NCBI GenBank assembly: GCA_019454045.1
Contig: SKCR01036118.1
Location: forward strand, 17,627 to 81,626
Direction of reading: 5' to 3'
Origin: Zanthoxylum bungeanum
Taxonomy: Eukaryota > Streptophyta > Magnoliopsida > Sapindales > Rutaceae
DNA: 64,000 nucleotides
The position numbers and the translations under genes were made by a program. This document shows positions 21,224 through 33,898 of the stretch, piece by piece. The stretch's first letter is position 1; each line of letters opens with the position of its first letter. Under the pieces are notes generated by a model that saw nothing but the letters and a program-made list of their open reading frames with translations, searched no databases and was not told where the DNA came from.

Positions 21224-22754
21224 TGTTGAGTTTTATCGGTCTAACCAAGATCAAATTAAGCGATGAAAAGTGCGAATACAACAAAGTAAAGTTGCAGAAA
21301 TACTCACTTTGATCGGATTTGCGATGCGAAGAACACAACAAATTTCTCCACCATGGATGACTCTCAGCCAAGCTCCTTTTTGTGTGCTCCAAGCTCCAAG
21401 CTTTGTTTTCAGATTCCATGCTCATGAATGGGTTTCCTTATCACCTTTGTAAGACCCCTTGGATGTGCTAGCATCTTGGAAAAATTTGCCACTAATCTTC
21501 TCTTTTGCTTCTTCTTGTTCTCGGTATTTTCATAAAATGGAGAAGGAGAGAAAATGGCTTCTAAGCCGTGAATGGAGAGAGAGTAGAGGGAAAAAAATGT
21601 ATATTGTGTATTTTGGTTATTGATTTCTAAAAATAAATACAAAAATCAATTACCATTTTTCTAAATTCAAAATTTTGGTACAAGACTTTAAAGTCTTCAA
21701 CCACCCCCATCAATCACAAAAAATTACAAGCATCACATCACTCAAAGTTGATGTGACTTCCATCACAAGAATGACTAATGATGTGATGCGTGATGTGACT
21801 GTGGGCCCCACTTGATTCCAAATACGAGTGGGCCACAAAACACTCCGGCTCGGGTTCGCTAATTCGAATTAACGAATTTTCCGTTGTTGACGTCGTAATA
21901 AATCAAATTTAATTAAATAATTATGCCTAGCAAAATTACTATTCACATCGCTAGTGAATTAATTCTAAATTAACTCGTTCACCTGAATTAAAATCCAATT
22001 TTAATTCCGTTGGCGTGTCGAAATTAATTCGTGTGATATATTGAATATATTATTTTATCGATTAATTCCAAATAATCGTTCTCTCTCTTTAAATAATATT
22101 TTATCCCAGATAAAATATTTCCGTAATTAATCATAGATTATTTTCTCTCTATAATTAATCTCAGATTAATAATGTGCGAGTCATACGTCATCGATGAATC
22201 TTCAGGAAGCGACCATGAGATCCTCAGATAGTTGGCAGTAGTAAATCCGGTCGTCGAAACTATCTGAACACGTACGTACCTAGTACTACATTTTTACCGA
22301 TTTACAAGACATGGTTAGCTTCTAGCAAAGCACCGTGCCTACCCAATTCTCCAGAAATATTCTTAAGGAATATGTAATTTGTATTAGGCGTAGATACGTA
22401 GTATTGCGTATTGTGATCCAGTAACGAATGTCACGTGCTAGGCTTGGGGTTGGAATTTTGTCTGCCCCGTATGAAGCACATATCGGATCTCTGGTAACTA
22501 GTCTCTTATAATCGGATATAACTGACCTAGTCATATTATTCGATAGGGTGCAGCATATAAGAGTACCAGTTTCGTATCCTACGTGACCATCATCTCCATA
22601 GACTGAAGTGATACTTCCATCTTGACATCACACCCATACACTACGATCTCAATATACCCAGAAGAGGCGTACACAGAACTGTTTTTAAAGCCCTGGACTT
22701 TACCAAACCAAAGTATATTGATGTCGCAAGTATTAGCGGTTGTAAGTCTCAAAG
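21224..22754 (-). repeat. B 3' LTR, distal part
   Basis: It begins (plus strand) TGTTGAGTTTTATCGG at the LTR end. It contains a donor-like GTGAGTATT (complement of 21299-21307), the TGCTAGCA block near 21468, a palindrome ladder (21856-22172), and stops at GTCTCAAAG where A2 starts. The remainder is 32681-33146. The 5' LTR copy lacks about 70 bp present here at roughly 22215-22285. Confidence 0.9.
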
Positions 22755-24787
22755 TGTGAGTTTTTCTAAGGTCCCAAGATCAAACAAGACATGAAAACAT
22801 GCGTGAATACACCAACGAAGATAGCGGAATACTTACATTGATCGGTTATGTCGATTTGAAGACGAATTATGCCCAAAAACGCACTGCCTTTGTAAGCCCA
22901 CTGCAGCAGTCCATGCTCACTGTCTTGGCTGTTTCGGGTCTCAAAACGAAGCTCCAACTCCGTCGGATGAATCCCGCCTCATGGGTGAACCTCCCTACCA
23001 CCTTCGCAAGACTCGTAGTGTGCTAGCACTTGCGGTTTTCACCATGAAAACCCAACCCTTGCTTCCCTTTTGTGTCACGTTTTTCTGGTTCAAAACCAGT
23101 CCCCTTCAAGCTTTGGGCGTGAGAGAAGAGAGAAAAATTGAGAGAGAAGAAGTTTTGTGTTAAGTTAAAAATGATTTACCAAAAATCAATTTATATTTAT
23201 GCCATAATATTCATTAAATTAATAATAAATTTATGACACAAATCATGCAATGGCTTAGAGTGTCAAACACTCAATTTCCATGCAATGACATTGAGTGCAA
23301 TGTACACTATCTACATGCAATGCATTAGATTTAAATAATGCATAATATGACATGTGTCATGTGGGCCCCACACGTTTCAAAATGAAAGTGGGCCCACGTA
23401 CACTCACGCGTTCGGGTTCGATATTTCCGAAATACCGAGCTTACGTCGCGACGTTAATTAAATCGAATTTAAATAAATAATTGCGCCTAGCGAAATTATT
23501 ATTTACGTCGCTAACGAATTAATTCTAAATTAACTCGTTTGCCCGAATTAAAATCTAATTTTAATTCCGCGTCGAAATCTAATTTCGTTTAATATATCGA
23601 ATATATTAATTTACCGATTAATTCCAAATTAATCGTATCTCTCTCTAGACGATATTTTATCCTAGATAAAATATCTCCGTAATTAATCCTAGATTAATTT
23701 TCTCTCTCTTCTGTATAATCCCAGATTATTCAAGAGTGCGAGTTGTGCGTCATCGGTGGATTATCGGGAAGCGACCCATGAGATCCCCGGATAATCTGGC
23801 AGTAAATACGGTCGTCGGAGTATCCGAATCACGTACGTACCAAGTACTACGTTCTACCGATTTACGAGACAAGGTCGACTCCTAGCAAAGCACCAAGTCT
23901 ACCTAATTCTCCGGACATATCCATTAAAGAATATTTAAGATCTGTATCAAGCGTAGTATACTAATGTATTGTGCATATCGGCCCAGTATCGGATAGTCAC
24001 GTGCTAGGGCTGGGGCTGGATAAGTGTCTGCCCCGTCCGAAACACATATCGGATGTCTGGTAACTAGTCTCTATAATCGGATATTCATGACCTGGTCATA
24101 ATATCACGATTGGATGCGCATCTCTTAAGAGCACTAATACCGTATCCTGCGTGACATCATCTCCACTATGACTGGAGTGATACTTCCGTCTTGACATCAC
24201 ATCCAATACACTACGATTCTCAATATACCCGGCATTGGCGTACACAGAACCGGTTAGAGTCCTAGACGACCTCAACTAAAGTATATCGATTGTCGTAAGC
24301 ATTAGCGATGTAAGTCTCAGGTTAAGACTATACACACCTACCTTGATTTCGGCCTCCCATAGACACATATTCATAATACCAATGGGATTCCGAGGGGTCT
24401 ATCCAGAGCGAAGCTGTTTCCCGTACCATCGGTGAAACACGACCTCCTATCGCACTTGCACAAGTATCCAATACTTATATATATGAGAACTATGCCGTTG
24501 TGCCCTCACAACGCGCACAAGTGCAATACTAGCCTATTCCGCATTATCGATGTCCAGTCTCGATAATACTACGGCTAGGGATATTTAATGATTAATCCTT
24601 CGTGGACTGATACTGTCTCATATCATCTCAATCCAGGAACTAATCATAGGGACCTCTCTTCATTTATATATCTATGGTGATCTAATCACAAATGATGAGA
24701 GTGCAATTTCCTTATTACATAGTTAATTTGCTACAACAACACAATGATCTGTGCAAATAGTGACGCTATGGGTCATATTATCCAACA
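22755..24787 (-). repeat. A2 3' LTR (2,033 bp)
   Basis: Ends (minus strand) TCACA, one A short of the CTCAACA in its partner. It starts TGTTGGATAATATGACCC at 24787. It contains GTAAGTATT (complement of 22828-22836), a ladder at 23510-23735, and a TATA-like ATAAATATAAATT near 23190-23203. Frames at 22766-23163 are chance frames in the LTR. Confidence 0.92.
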
Positions 24788-27760
24788 ATCTCCCACTTGG
24801 CACATAGCCAGTCACTCGAGTGTCTAACACCCGAACTATGTACAATTCGCTCAAATTGCTGAGGAAAGGTTTTCGTCAGCGGATTTGCTTAATTATCGTC
24901 TGACGCGATTTACACGATCATCACATCGCCACGATGTATGATCCGAACGAATCAGATGATATAGAAGTATATATCTGGATCGTCGATGAGACCTTTAATT
25001 CCTTAGCCTGTGCTGACGCCTAGCTCAGCTGCTAACAGAACTATATCTAATCTAATTAGATTTATTTTCGACCCAAATGGCTTCTATTGCTGCCTCAGCT
25101 GCAGCAATAATCCGCATTGTTGTTTATTCGGCAAGTTATCTTGCTCGGAAGATTTCCAGCTCACTGTCCCGTTATTCAAACTTTATAGTACCGCAGTATT
25201 TAATGTTTGGAAACTTGCGTAGTGATCCCAGTCACTTCAAGTTCTCCTTCTCCATAGTAAAAGATAGCATCTTTAGTTCTCAGAGATACAACTAACAGAT
25301 GTTCTTAACTTCAATCCAGTGACTATCACTTGGATTGACCCGATTGTGACTCCATATGCTCGAAGCGTATGAGACACCAATACAAGTACATTTTAAATGT
25401 ACAATTTCCCAGAGAGTGTTAACAACTCCAAATCTATCCCAGTAGATCTTTATTCCTTGAATAAAGGTTGTTACTCCCCAGAATTCTACGGAGAATTTCT
25501 ATTGAAAGAATATCTATGAAAGCCAAGCTTTCACCAATTGTTTTATGGGAATTTCATTGTCAGTGCCTTCCCACTAACCTCCTATCACTCTCCTTAGTAT
25601 AATTATTTCGTTTTGAGTTAAATCATAAACCATTATGATTATTTCAAAACGTCAGTTCCAAGAACCTTATGCTTGCATTGATCCAAACATGGATCGAATA
25701 ACCCGCAAACCTTGTTTGTCGGTTATACAAAATCGTCAGGATGTTGTAAACATCCTCCAAAAGGTTTCCTTTTCAGGAAAGCGATTTTGATTTGTAACTG
25801 ACATATTTCATAAATGAAATATACAGTTATCAACAAGCATCTTCAAAATGGACTTACCATGGCAACAGGTAAAAGGTTGAACCGTTATTAACACAATGTT
25901 GATAACGATACCTTTCCGTCAAAAGCCTAGCTTTGTACGTTGGTATGTTGCCATCCATGTATGTCTTCCTTGAAGACGTATAATGTACCATAGGCACAAT
26001 GCTTTGTGGTACAACAACTAGTATCCATAATAGTCGTTATACATGGAATCCATTTCGGACTCATGGCACTTTGCCATAACAGGGAGTCGATACCTCGTAT
26101 CACTTCCTCAAAACGTAGTCGGTGGATATACCTTCATAAGATTGACATCTTATGAGGTTAGATCAGAAACCCATACCCTAGGTTGTTTTCTGACTCTATC
26201 CGATCTACCCGATTTCTTGTGTATTTGAAGATTAATGGTACAGATTCATCATAGATGAATTGTTTGTGTTCCATTAAGGACTTCGTGCTTGAATAGTATT
26301 ACTCCGATTTTCATCGAGTATCACTATCCTCCCACTGACCACTGCATATCGGTATTCCTCTCAGGAAAACCGCATGGTGAGCAACAATCACATTGTTCTC
26401 ATGTGGGATTTATAAGTACTATACTTATGGTTTCCCTTAGGATAACCTATATTGGCACTAATCCAATTTGGGTTCTTAGTTTGGTATCATCCAAACGCTA
26501 TGCCTGGCATACCCAAATTATCAGGAATGAGAAACCTCGTTTCTTCCTGTTCATATCCTATATGATATCTGTCAAACAGATTTATATGGAACCTTATTCT
26601 AAATAAGTTTTGCACTGTTAATACATATCCTGTTGAAGGAAATAGTAGCTCAGAGCGACTCGTGATAAACCTTATCATGTCCAACAAAAATTCGGTTTTT
26701 GGTTCGGACACACCGTCTAACTGACGTGTCTCGGGAGGAGTCCTCATATGAAAGAACCCGTACTCTTTCATTACGTATGAAACTTACTGCTTAAGTATTT
26801 TCCATTACGGTCTTACCGTGGCGGAATAATACTATAGCCGATCTGTTTGTCTACTTCGTGTCGAAACTCAAAGTTTCGATTTGTGTTCTTCAAAAGAAAC
26901 ACATAACCATAACGTGATGCCACATCCGTTAAGGTCACGAAATATTCATGTTCACATCTAGCCTAGCTAGATATGGGCCCACTTACTTCACCATGAATAG
27001 GGCTAACAGATCGGTGGCCCTTTTACTATTACCAAGTAAATAGTATTTTAGGTATTTTACCTAATAAACTAGATTCGTAGACCTTATTTGAATAGTCAAA
27101 TCAGTCCTAGTATCCACTCTTCAAAAGTGTGGATATACGAGTCTTGTTTAATTGTGTCCTAGACAACAATGCCACAAATAAGTCTCTATTGATCAAATCA
27201 ATTTGAGCTATTTATTTGTCATTTATATGTTTGAGATTTTATTTATATTCAAAATATAAATTATGTTATTTACATCTAATGTATTTATCTCAGTATCATC
27301 TTTATATAATGAAACACTTTAGTGTTCTAGAATATAAAGGTTTTATCCGCATCGGATTAAACACTGATATAGAGATAATGTCTCTAGTCAAACTAGTTAC
27401 ATTATAACATTTCCTAATTTAAGTACATACCCAAAGGGTAGTTCCTAAACTTAGGTATCTACGGTCGAAACAACGACTTTCGTCCCGTTTCCAATTCGCA
27501 GAGAAATCTCGGCTTGAAGCCAGTATCCAGCTCACAGCGGATTCTGAACGTCAATACATATATGTATTATGTACCACACTAAGTATTTAAAATCCAATTT
27601 TAATACTAGTAGTAAACATAACTTTGACAAATATTTTTAAAGTTAGAGCCTCTCCCTATCTTTAATTCCTTCGTGTCTTCCATATCCAAATGGTAGCACT
27701 TTGGGATATGTCAATTACCTTTTCAATATTTCACAAACCTTTGGCCAAGCCTTGGGTTTT
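24788..27760 (-). pseudogene. A2 decayed gag-pol
   Basis: Read leftward from 27760: gag end and protease (about 27760-27480), pre-integrase and integrase (about 27200-26480, with YSIIPP and RLDDTKL-like blocks), linker (about 26280-26060), RT (about 26030-25560) and RNase H (25400-24830), then a polypurine tract at 24788-24799. Many short deletions and stops are shared with A3, for example the same break just after DSMYN. Frames at 26289-26606 (plus) and 25010-25295 (plus) are antisense shadows. Confidence 0.75.
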
Positions 27761-30620
27761 AGAATATCGAAATGATGTGCACCTTGTGCTACATGCCCAA
27801 TTGCAAACTTTGACTTTCACCCTTAGAATAGTCAAATCAATTCTCTAAGAATTATTAATTGCAATTTAATTTTTAAATAAAGATAGATTTATATAAGTAT
27901 ATTAATTAAGCACTAAAGTCATCATCACATAAATCTTCCAAAGATTTTATGCTCTACTATTTGCTTAATTATGGGCTTAGTCATAATAAGTTATTTTATC
28001 AAATAAATTAACCTATTATTAATTCCCAATTGAAAATTAAATCATTTAAAACATTTAATCCAAGGATTATATATTTTAAAATATTACTTTTCAATTCTTT
28101 CTTGATTTCAATAGTCCAACTATTTAATCAATTTAATAAGGTACTATTTATTATAATGATTACAATAATCCAATTATTTAATCAACTATAATTTTAATAT
28201 TGATTACTATAATCCAATTATAAAATCAACTATCATTTTAATTCAATTATATTGATTACTATAATCCAATTATAAAATCAACTATATTGAATGAGTTTGT
28301 ATATAGTCCAACTATATATATTTTTAAAAAAACATAAAATATTAGTCCAACTAATACTTTTGATTAATATGACGAGTAAAATAAATGAGCGTGTTTAGCG
28401 AGTATTCGAACGAATGTTGCAAATTCAATACTTGCCTCCCACTATTTTTCGTCGAGCCTTTAACCCTCCGTCGAGTACTCGGGAAACCGTGTTTCCTAGT
28501 GGGCTAGGATCCCGTTAAATATCACACAATCTTGACTTTGGCCAACAAATTGTATGATAATTAACTAGGTAGATCTCGAAGATCAATTGGATCTATCCAA
28601 CTCCTAGATCCAGTAGGTGGACATCCAAGTCCTAAACATATATCTTATATATGTCTATACATCGAATGTATACCCTAACCTTTTTCCTCTGAATCAACTA
28701 GGCCTTGGCTTTGGCACAACAAACCTAATGATCCCAGTCAAGCGCGGACCCATTGACATGGAAGCTTCGTAATCAATGTCGTTGGACAAGAAGTGGTCTT
28801 GACTTTGGCCAACAAACCACAACTTGGACAAGACACCAATATGGAACAAAGCCTCGTGATTAAAACACATCTTCGAAGGACAAGGGCTTGACTTTGGCCA
28901 ACAACCCCTGCCAATCTAGGATCTTGAGTAAGAATCACTCAATGGAAGGAAAAACGCATGATATTTGATGAGGGCTTTTTCGCGTGCAAATTGGCTACCA
29001 ATTTAATTATCTTTGTTAAGGTCTCATCATCATACACCCTTAAACATGCATTCTAAATACATAATAAAGCGAGTATGAAAATAAATAATAATGATATGCG
29101 GATGGATACTTAACACATTGATCCTAGATCAAATCTCTCCCTTTCTCACTCAAGCTAGCACTAGTATTACTTCTACCCGTTACACTACACTTCTAAAGAA
29201 ACCTCATATACATAGAGGGGAATAGGTGAGAAGAGAATACAAAGAGAATAGAGGTGATAAGGCTGGACACGCAGGTCCAATTTAATAAATCGAATTTATT
29301 ACAACAATTTCTAAAATTGCCCACCCGTCTAATATCCATCCGATATACATTATTCATTCAACACAACCACGTATTCACACACATAAGCATGCTATCAATC
29401 AATCTAATCAAATTAATTAATCTGATAATTAAGTGATCATCCAATGTTCAAACAACGATTTGATTTTGTTCGAGTCAAACTCGTTTTTGCGAATAAGTAC
29501 TTAAAGTACGAATTCATGAATTAAATTAAACTACATCATTAAATCTAATTTAACATGTATTTAATACTAATTCACTATTCAATTCCAAATTAAATATTAC
29601 ACTTTTATTTAATAAACCTTTTACGATTTAAATTCCAAATCTAATCGTAACGCGTCTCAAAGACCGATTAACGTCCAACGTCAATTCAATTAAAGTCCAA
29701 TGGGCTTTTGATTGATTTCTTAAGGCGTGGGCTTTTGGTCAACTCGGGTCAAACCGATAACCAAAGTCCAATCCGGGATTTACCCCATAAGCCCATAAAT
29801 CAATCTTGGCCCATTAGGCCCAATTGAACTTTAAAGGTTCATTAAGTCGCATTTGGGCTTTATGGTCAAGGTTTTGGGCCCAATTGGATCCAATCCATTT
29901 GGCCTAAACCAAACTTGATAAATCAAGCCCAATAGGCCCAAATACAACATTTAAATCCAATTTCCAAAATTAGGCCCAAATAATTAAATTCAAAAAATCC
30001 AATTTTCCCAATTTAATTACCAAAGTGTATTACATGATCAATCAACTAAATCAACATTTCTAAAACACCATATTAGTCCAATTAATCATGCTTGATTCAT
30101 TATCATATGTCCAACACACAAATTGAAAGATCAAACCCATCTACATGCTTAAAGGTCTCGGCCAAGGGAGTGATTTCATGTCCAATTCGGTTTCAATCCA
30201 ATTAATCCGCATTCGACATTAAATACATATCCCGAATGATTTCCAATACATCCAATTATCAAAATCAAAATTTACCAAGACATTAGGGCATTAGTCACAT
30301 TCGGCCAACTCAAAGATTTTGGGGTTTTTGTCCAATTCGAAATCCAATCCAATCCGATTCAAATTAACATCAACCTAATCGATTCTAACTCATCAAATGA
30401 ATTAAAAAACAAAAAATCCAAGATCCCAAAATCATCAAACCATTCGGCCAAGGACAAATATTTGGGGAAAATAATTCCAAATCATTTTTCATCAAATTAG
30501 TCCAACCAAAATGAAATTAAACATGTTATAAACATACTCAAACAAACAATTTATTCAAATCATGCTCAAATCACATTTACCCAAATTTTAAATCCCTAAA
30601 ATTTCATGCTTGCAACATTA
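27761..30620 (-). other. A2 long untranslated leader
   Basis: Same organisation as in A1: repeats of CTTGACTTTGGCCAA (the complement of the leader motif) at about 28531, 28799 and 28888, the GCCAAGG relative near 28703, and AT-rich blocks out to the primer site. No coding frame is supported. Confidence 0.7.
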
Positions 30621-30633
30621 GCTCTTGATGCCA
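30621..30633 (-). promoter_or_regulatory. Primer binding site of A2
   Basis: Minus strand TGGCATCAAGAGC, one base from the LTR end. It differs from TGGTATCAGAGC by a C and an inserted A. A3 has TGGCATCATGAGC. Confidence 0.8.
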
Positions 30634-30634
30634 T

Positions 30635-32680
30635 TGTTGAGTTTTTCTAAGGTCCCAAGATCAAACAAGACATGAAAACATGCGTGAATACACCAACGAA
30701 GATAGCGGAATACTTACATTGATCGGTTATGTCGATTTGAAGACGAATCATGCCCAAAAACGCACTGCCTTTGTAAGCCCACTGCAGCAGTCCATGCTCA
30801 CTGTCTTGGCAGTTTCGGGTCTCAAAACGAAGCTCCAAACTCCGTCGGATGAATCCCGCCTCATGGGTGAACCTCCCTACCACCTTCGCAAGACTCGTAG
30901 TGTGCTAGCACTTGCGTTTTCACCATGAAAACCAACCCTTGCTTCCCTTTTGTGTCACGCCCAAACGTTTTTCTGGTTCAAAACCAGTCCCCATTTCAAG
31001 CTTTGGGCGTGAGAGAAGAGAGAAAAATTGAGAGAGAAGAAGTTGTGTGTTAAGTTAAAAATGATTTACCAAAAATCAATTTATATTTATGCCATAATAT
31101 TTATTAAATTAATAATAAATTATGACACAAATCATGCAATGGCTTAGAGTGTCAAACACTCAATTTCATGCAATGACATTGAGTGCAATGTACACTATCT
31201 ACATGCAATGCATTAGATTTAAATAAGCATAATATGACATGTGTCATGTGGGCCCCACACGTTTCCAAATGAAAGTGGGCCCACGTGCACTCACGCGTTC
31301 GGGTTCGATATTTCCGAAATACCGAGCTTACGTCGCGACGTTAATTAAATCGAATTTAAATAAATAATTGCGCCTAGCGAAATTATTATTTACGTCGCTA
31401 ACGAATTAATTCTAAATTAACTCGTTTGCCCGAATTAAAATCTAATTTTAATTCCGCGTCGAAATCTAATTTCGTTTAATATATCGAATATATTAATTTA
31501 CCGATTAATTCCAAATTAATCGTTATCTCTCTCTCTAGACGATATTTTATCCTAGATAAAATATCTCCGTAATTAATCCTAGATTAATTTTCTCTCTCTT
31601 TGTATATAATCCCAGATTATTCAAGAGTGCGAGTTGTGCGTCATCGGTGGATTATCGGGAAGCGACCATGAGATCCCCGGATAATCTGGCAGTAAATACG
31701 GTCGTCGGAGAGTATCCGAATCACGTACGTACCAAGTACTACGTTCTACCGATTTACGAGACAAGGTCGACTCCTAGCAAAGCACCAAGTCTACCTAATT
31801 CTCCGGACATATCCATTAAAGAATATTTAAGATCTATATCAAGCGTAGTATACTAATGTATTGTGCATATCGGCCCAGTATCGGATAGTCACGTGCTAGG
31901 GCTGGGGCTGGATAAGTGTCTGCCCCGTCCGAAACACATATCGGATGTCTGGTAACTAGTCTCTATAATCGGATATTCATGACCTGGTCATAATATCACG
32001 ATTGGATGCGCATCTCTTAAGAGCACTAATACCGTATCCTGCGTGACATCATCTCCACTATGACTGGAGTGATACTTCCGTCTTGACATCACATCCAATA
32101 CACTACGATTCTCAATATACCCGGCATTGGCGTACACAGAACCGGTTAGAGTCCTAGACGACCTCAACTAAAGTATATCGATTGTCGTAAGCATTAGCGA
32201 TGTAAGTCTCAGGTTAAGACTATACACACCTACCTTGATTTCGGCCTCCCATAGACACATATTCATAATACCAATGGGATTCCGAGGGGTCTATCCAGAG
32301 CGAAGCTGTTTCCCGTACCATCGGTGAAACACGACCTCCTATCGCACTTGCACAAGTATCCAATACTTATATATATGAGAACTATGCCGTTGTGCCCTCA
32401 CAACGCGCACAAGTGCAATACTAGCCTATTCCGCATTATCGATGTCCAGTCTCGATAATACTACGGCTAGGGATATTTAATGATTAATCCTTCGTGGACT
32501 GATACTGTCTCATATCATCTCAATCCAGGAACTAATCATATGGACCTCTCTTCATTCTATATATCTATGGTGATCTAATCACAAATGATGAGAGTGCAAT
32601 TTCCTTATTACATAGTTAATTTGCTACAACAACACAATGATCTGTGCAAACAGTGACGCTATGGGTAATATTATCCAACA
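30635..32680 (-). repeat. A2 5' LTR (2,046 bp)
   Basis: Plus-strand limits TGTTGAGTTTTTC and TTATCCAACA. It contains GTAAGTATT (complement of 30709-30717) and a ladder at 31400-31625. It matches 22755-24787 nearly throughout, with only a few base changes and small indels seen by eye. Confidence 0.93.
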
Positions 32681-33146
32681 TCAAGTTAAGACCAAATACA
32701 CCTACCCTGATTCGGACTTCCATAGACACATAGTCATACTACCAATGGAATTCCGAGGGGTCTATCCAGAGCGAAGCTGTTTTCCGTACCATCGGTAAAC
32801 ACAACCTCCTATTACACTTGATGAGTATCTAATACCCAAATTATGAGAATTATGTCGTTATGCTCCCATAACACGCACAAGTGCAATACTAGTCTATTCC
32901 GCATTATCGATGTCTAATCTCGATAATACTACCACTAGGGAAGTTTTAATGATTAAACCTTCATGGATTGATACTGTCTCATATCTCATCAATCCGGAAC
33001 TAATCATATGGACTTTTATCATTTATATATCTCGGTAATCTAATTACAAATGATAAAAGAGCAATTTCCTTTGTCACATAGTTAATTTGTACAACAACAC
33101 CATGTTCTGTACAAATAGTGATGCTATGGGTCATAATTGTCCAACA
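32681..33146 (-). repeat. B 3' LTR, proximal part
   Basis: Starts TGTTGGACAATTATGACCC on the minus strand at 33146, next to a polypurine tract. It runs to the A2 target duplication and continues at 22754. It matches 61400-61866 of B's 5' LTR. Confidence 0.9.
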
Positions 33147-33893
33147 ATCTCCCACTTGGCCTATAGCCAATCACTAAAGTGTCCTACACTTGAACTATGT
33201 ACGGTTCGCTCAAACTTATGCTGAGAAAAAGCTTTCGTCAGCGGATTTTCAAAGTTATCATCTGATGCGATTTATTCGATCATCACATTACCACGATGTA
33301 TGATCCGAACAAATCAGATGAATAGTTGAAGTATATACTTGGATCGTTGATTAGACCATTAATTCTTTAGCCTCTGCTGTAGCCTAGCTCAGCTGCTAAT
33401 AGAACTACACCTAATCTTATTAGGATTATTAAGATCCAAATGGCTTCTATTGCAGCCTCAGGTACAACAATATTCTGCTTTTGTTGTTTATTCGGCAACA
33501 GTATCTTGCTTTGAAGATTTCCAACTCACTGTTTCGTTATTCAAACTATATAGTACCTTTATTACGACTTACAGTCGTTATTTTTCGGTTTGGAAACTTG
33601 CAGTAGTGAACCCAGTCACGTCAAGTTCTCCTTCTCCATAACTTAAGAAAGCATCCTTAGTTCATCTAAGATACTTAAGGATGTTATTAACTTCAATTCA
33701 GTGATTATCACTTGGATTGGCCTGATTGTGACTCCATATGCTCAAAGCATATGAGACATCAGGTCGCGTACATTTATTTCAATGTACGAGTTCTCGGAGA
33801 GTGCCAACAACTTTTAGATCTATCCTAGTAGATCCTTATTCCTAGAATAAAGGTTGTCTCTCCCAAGAATTCTATGGAGAATTTTCACGAAAG
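33147..33893 (-). pseudogene. Element B RNase H remnant
   Basis: Read leftward from 33893, this is the decayed end of copia pol: SHML and AYGVT near the RT connection, KYLR-like and NLT blocks near 33630, and AAIEAIW near 33450. It ends with the polypurine tract AAGTGGGAGAT (complement of 33147-33157). No frame is intact. The region joins to 54736 across element C. Confidence 0.7.
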
Positions 33894-33898
33894 CCAAC

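Larger units (their letters stand above)
22755..32680 (-). mobile_element. Copia element A2
   Basis: Minus-strand element with 5' LTR 30635-32680, primer site 30621-30633, leader, decayed gag-pol and 3' LTR 22755-24787. The insertion splits B's 3' LTR: the B sequence resumes in register at 32681. Target copies are TCAAG (32681-32685) on the right and TCAAAG (22749-22754) on the left, the latter with one extra A. By eye the two LTRs are almost identical, so this is a recent insertion. Confidence 0.92.

Noticed and set aside
20988..21425. Single 145-codon integrase frame
   Set aside because: Only the part left of 21224 is element D; the N-terminal portion is a read-through of B's LTR.
26289..26606. 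105-codon plus-strand frame
   Set aside because: It is antisense to the A2 integrase remnant; the meaningful strand is minus.
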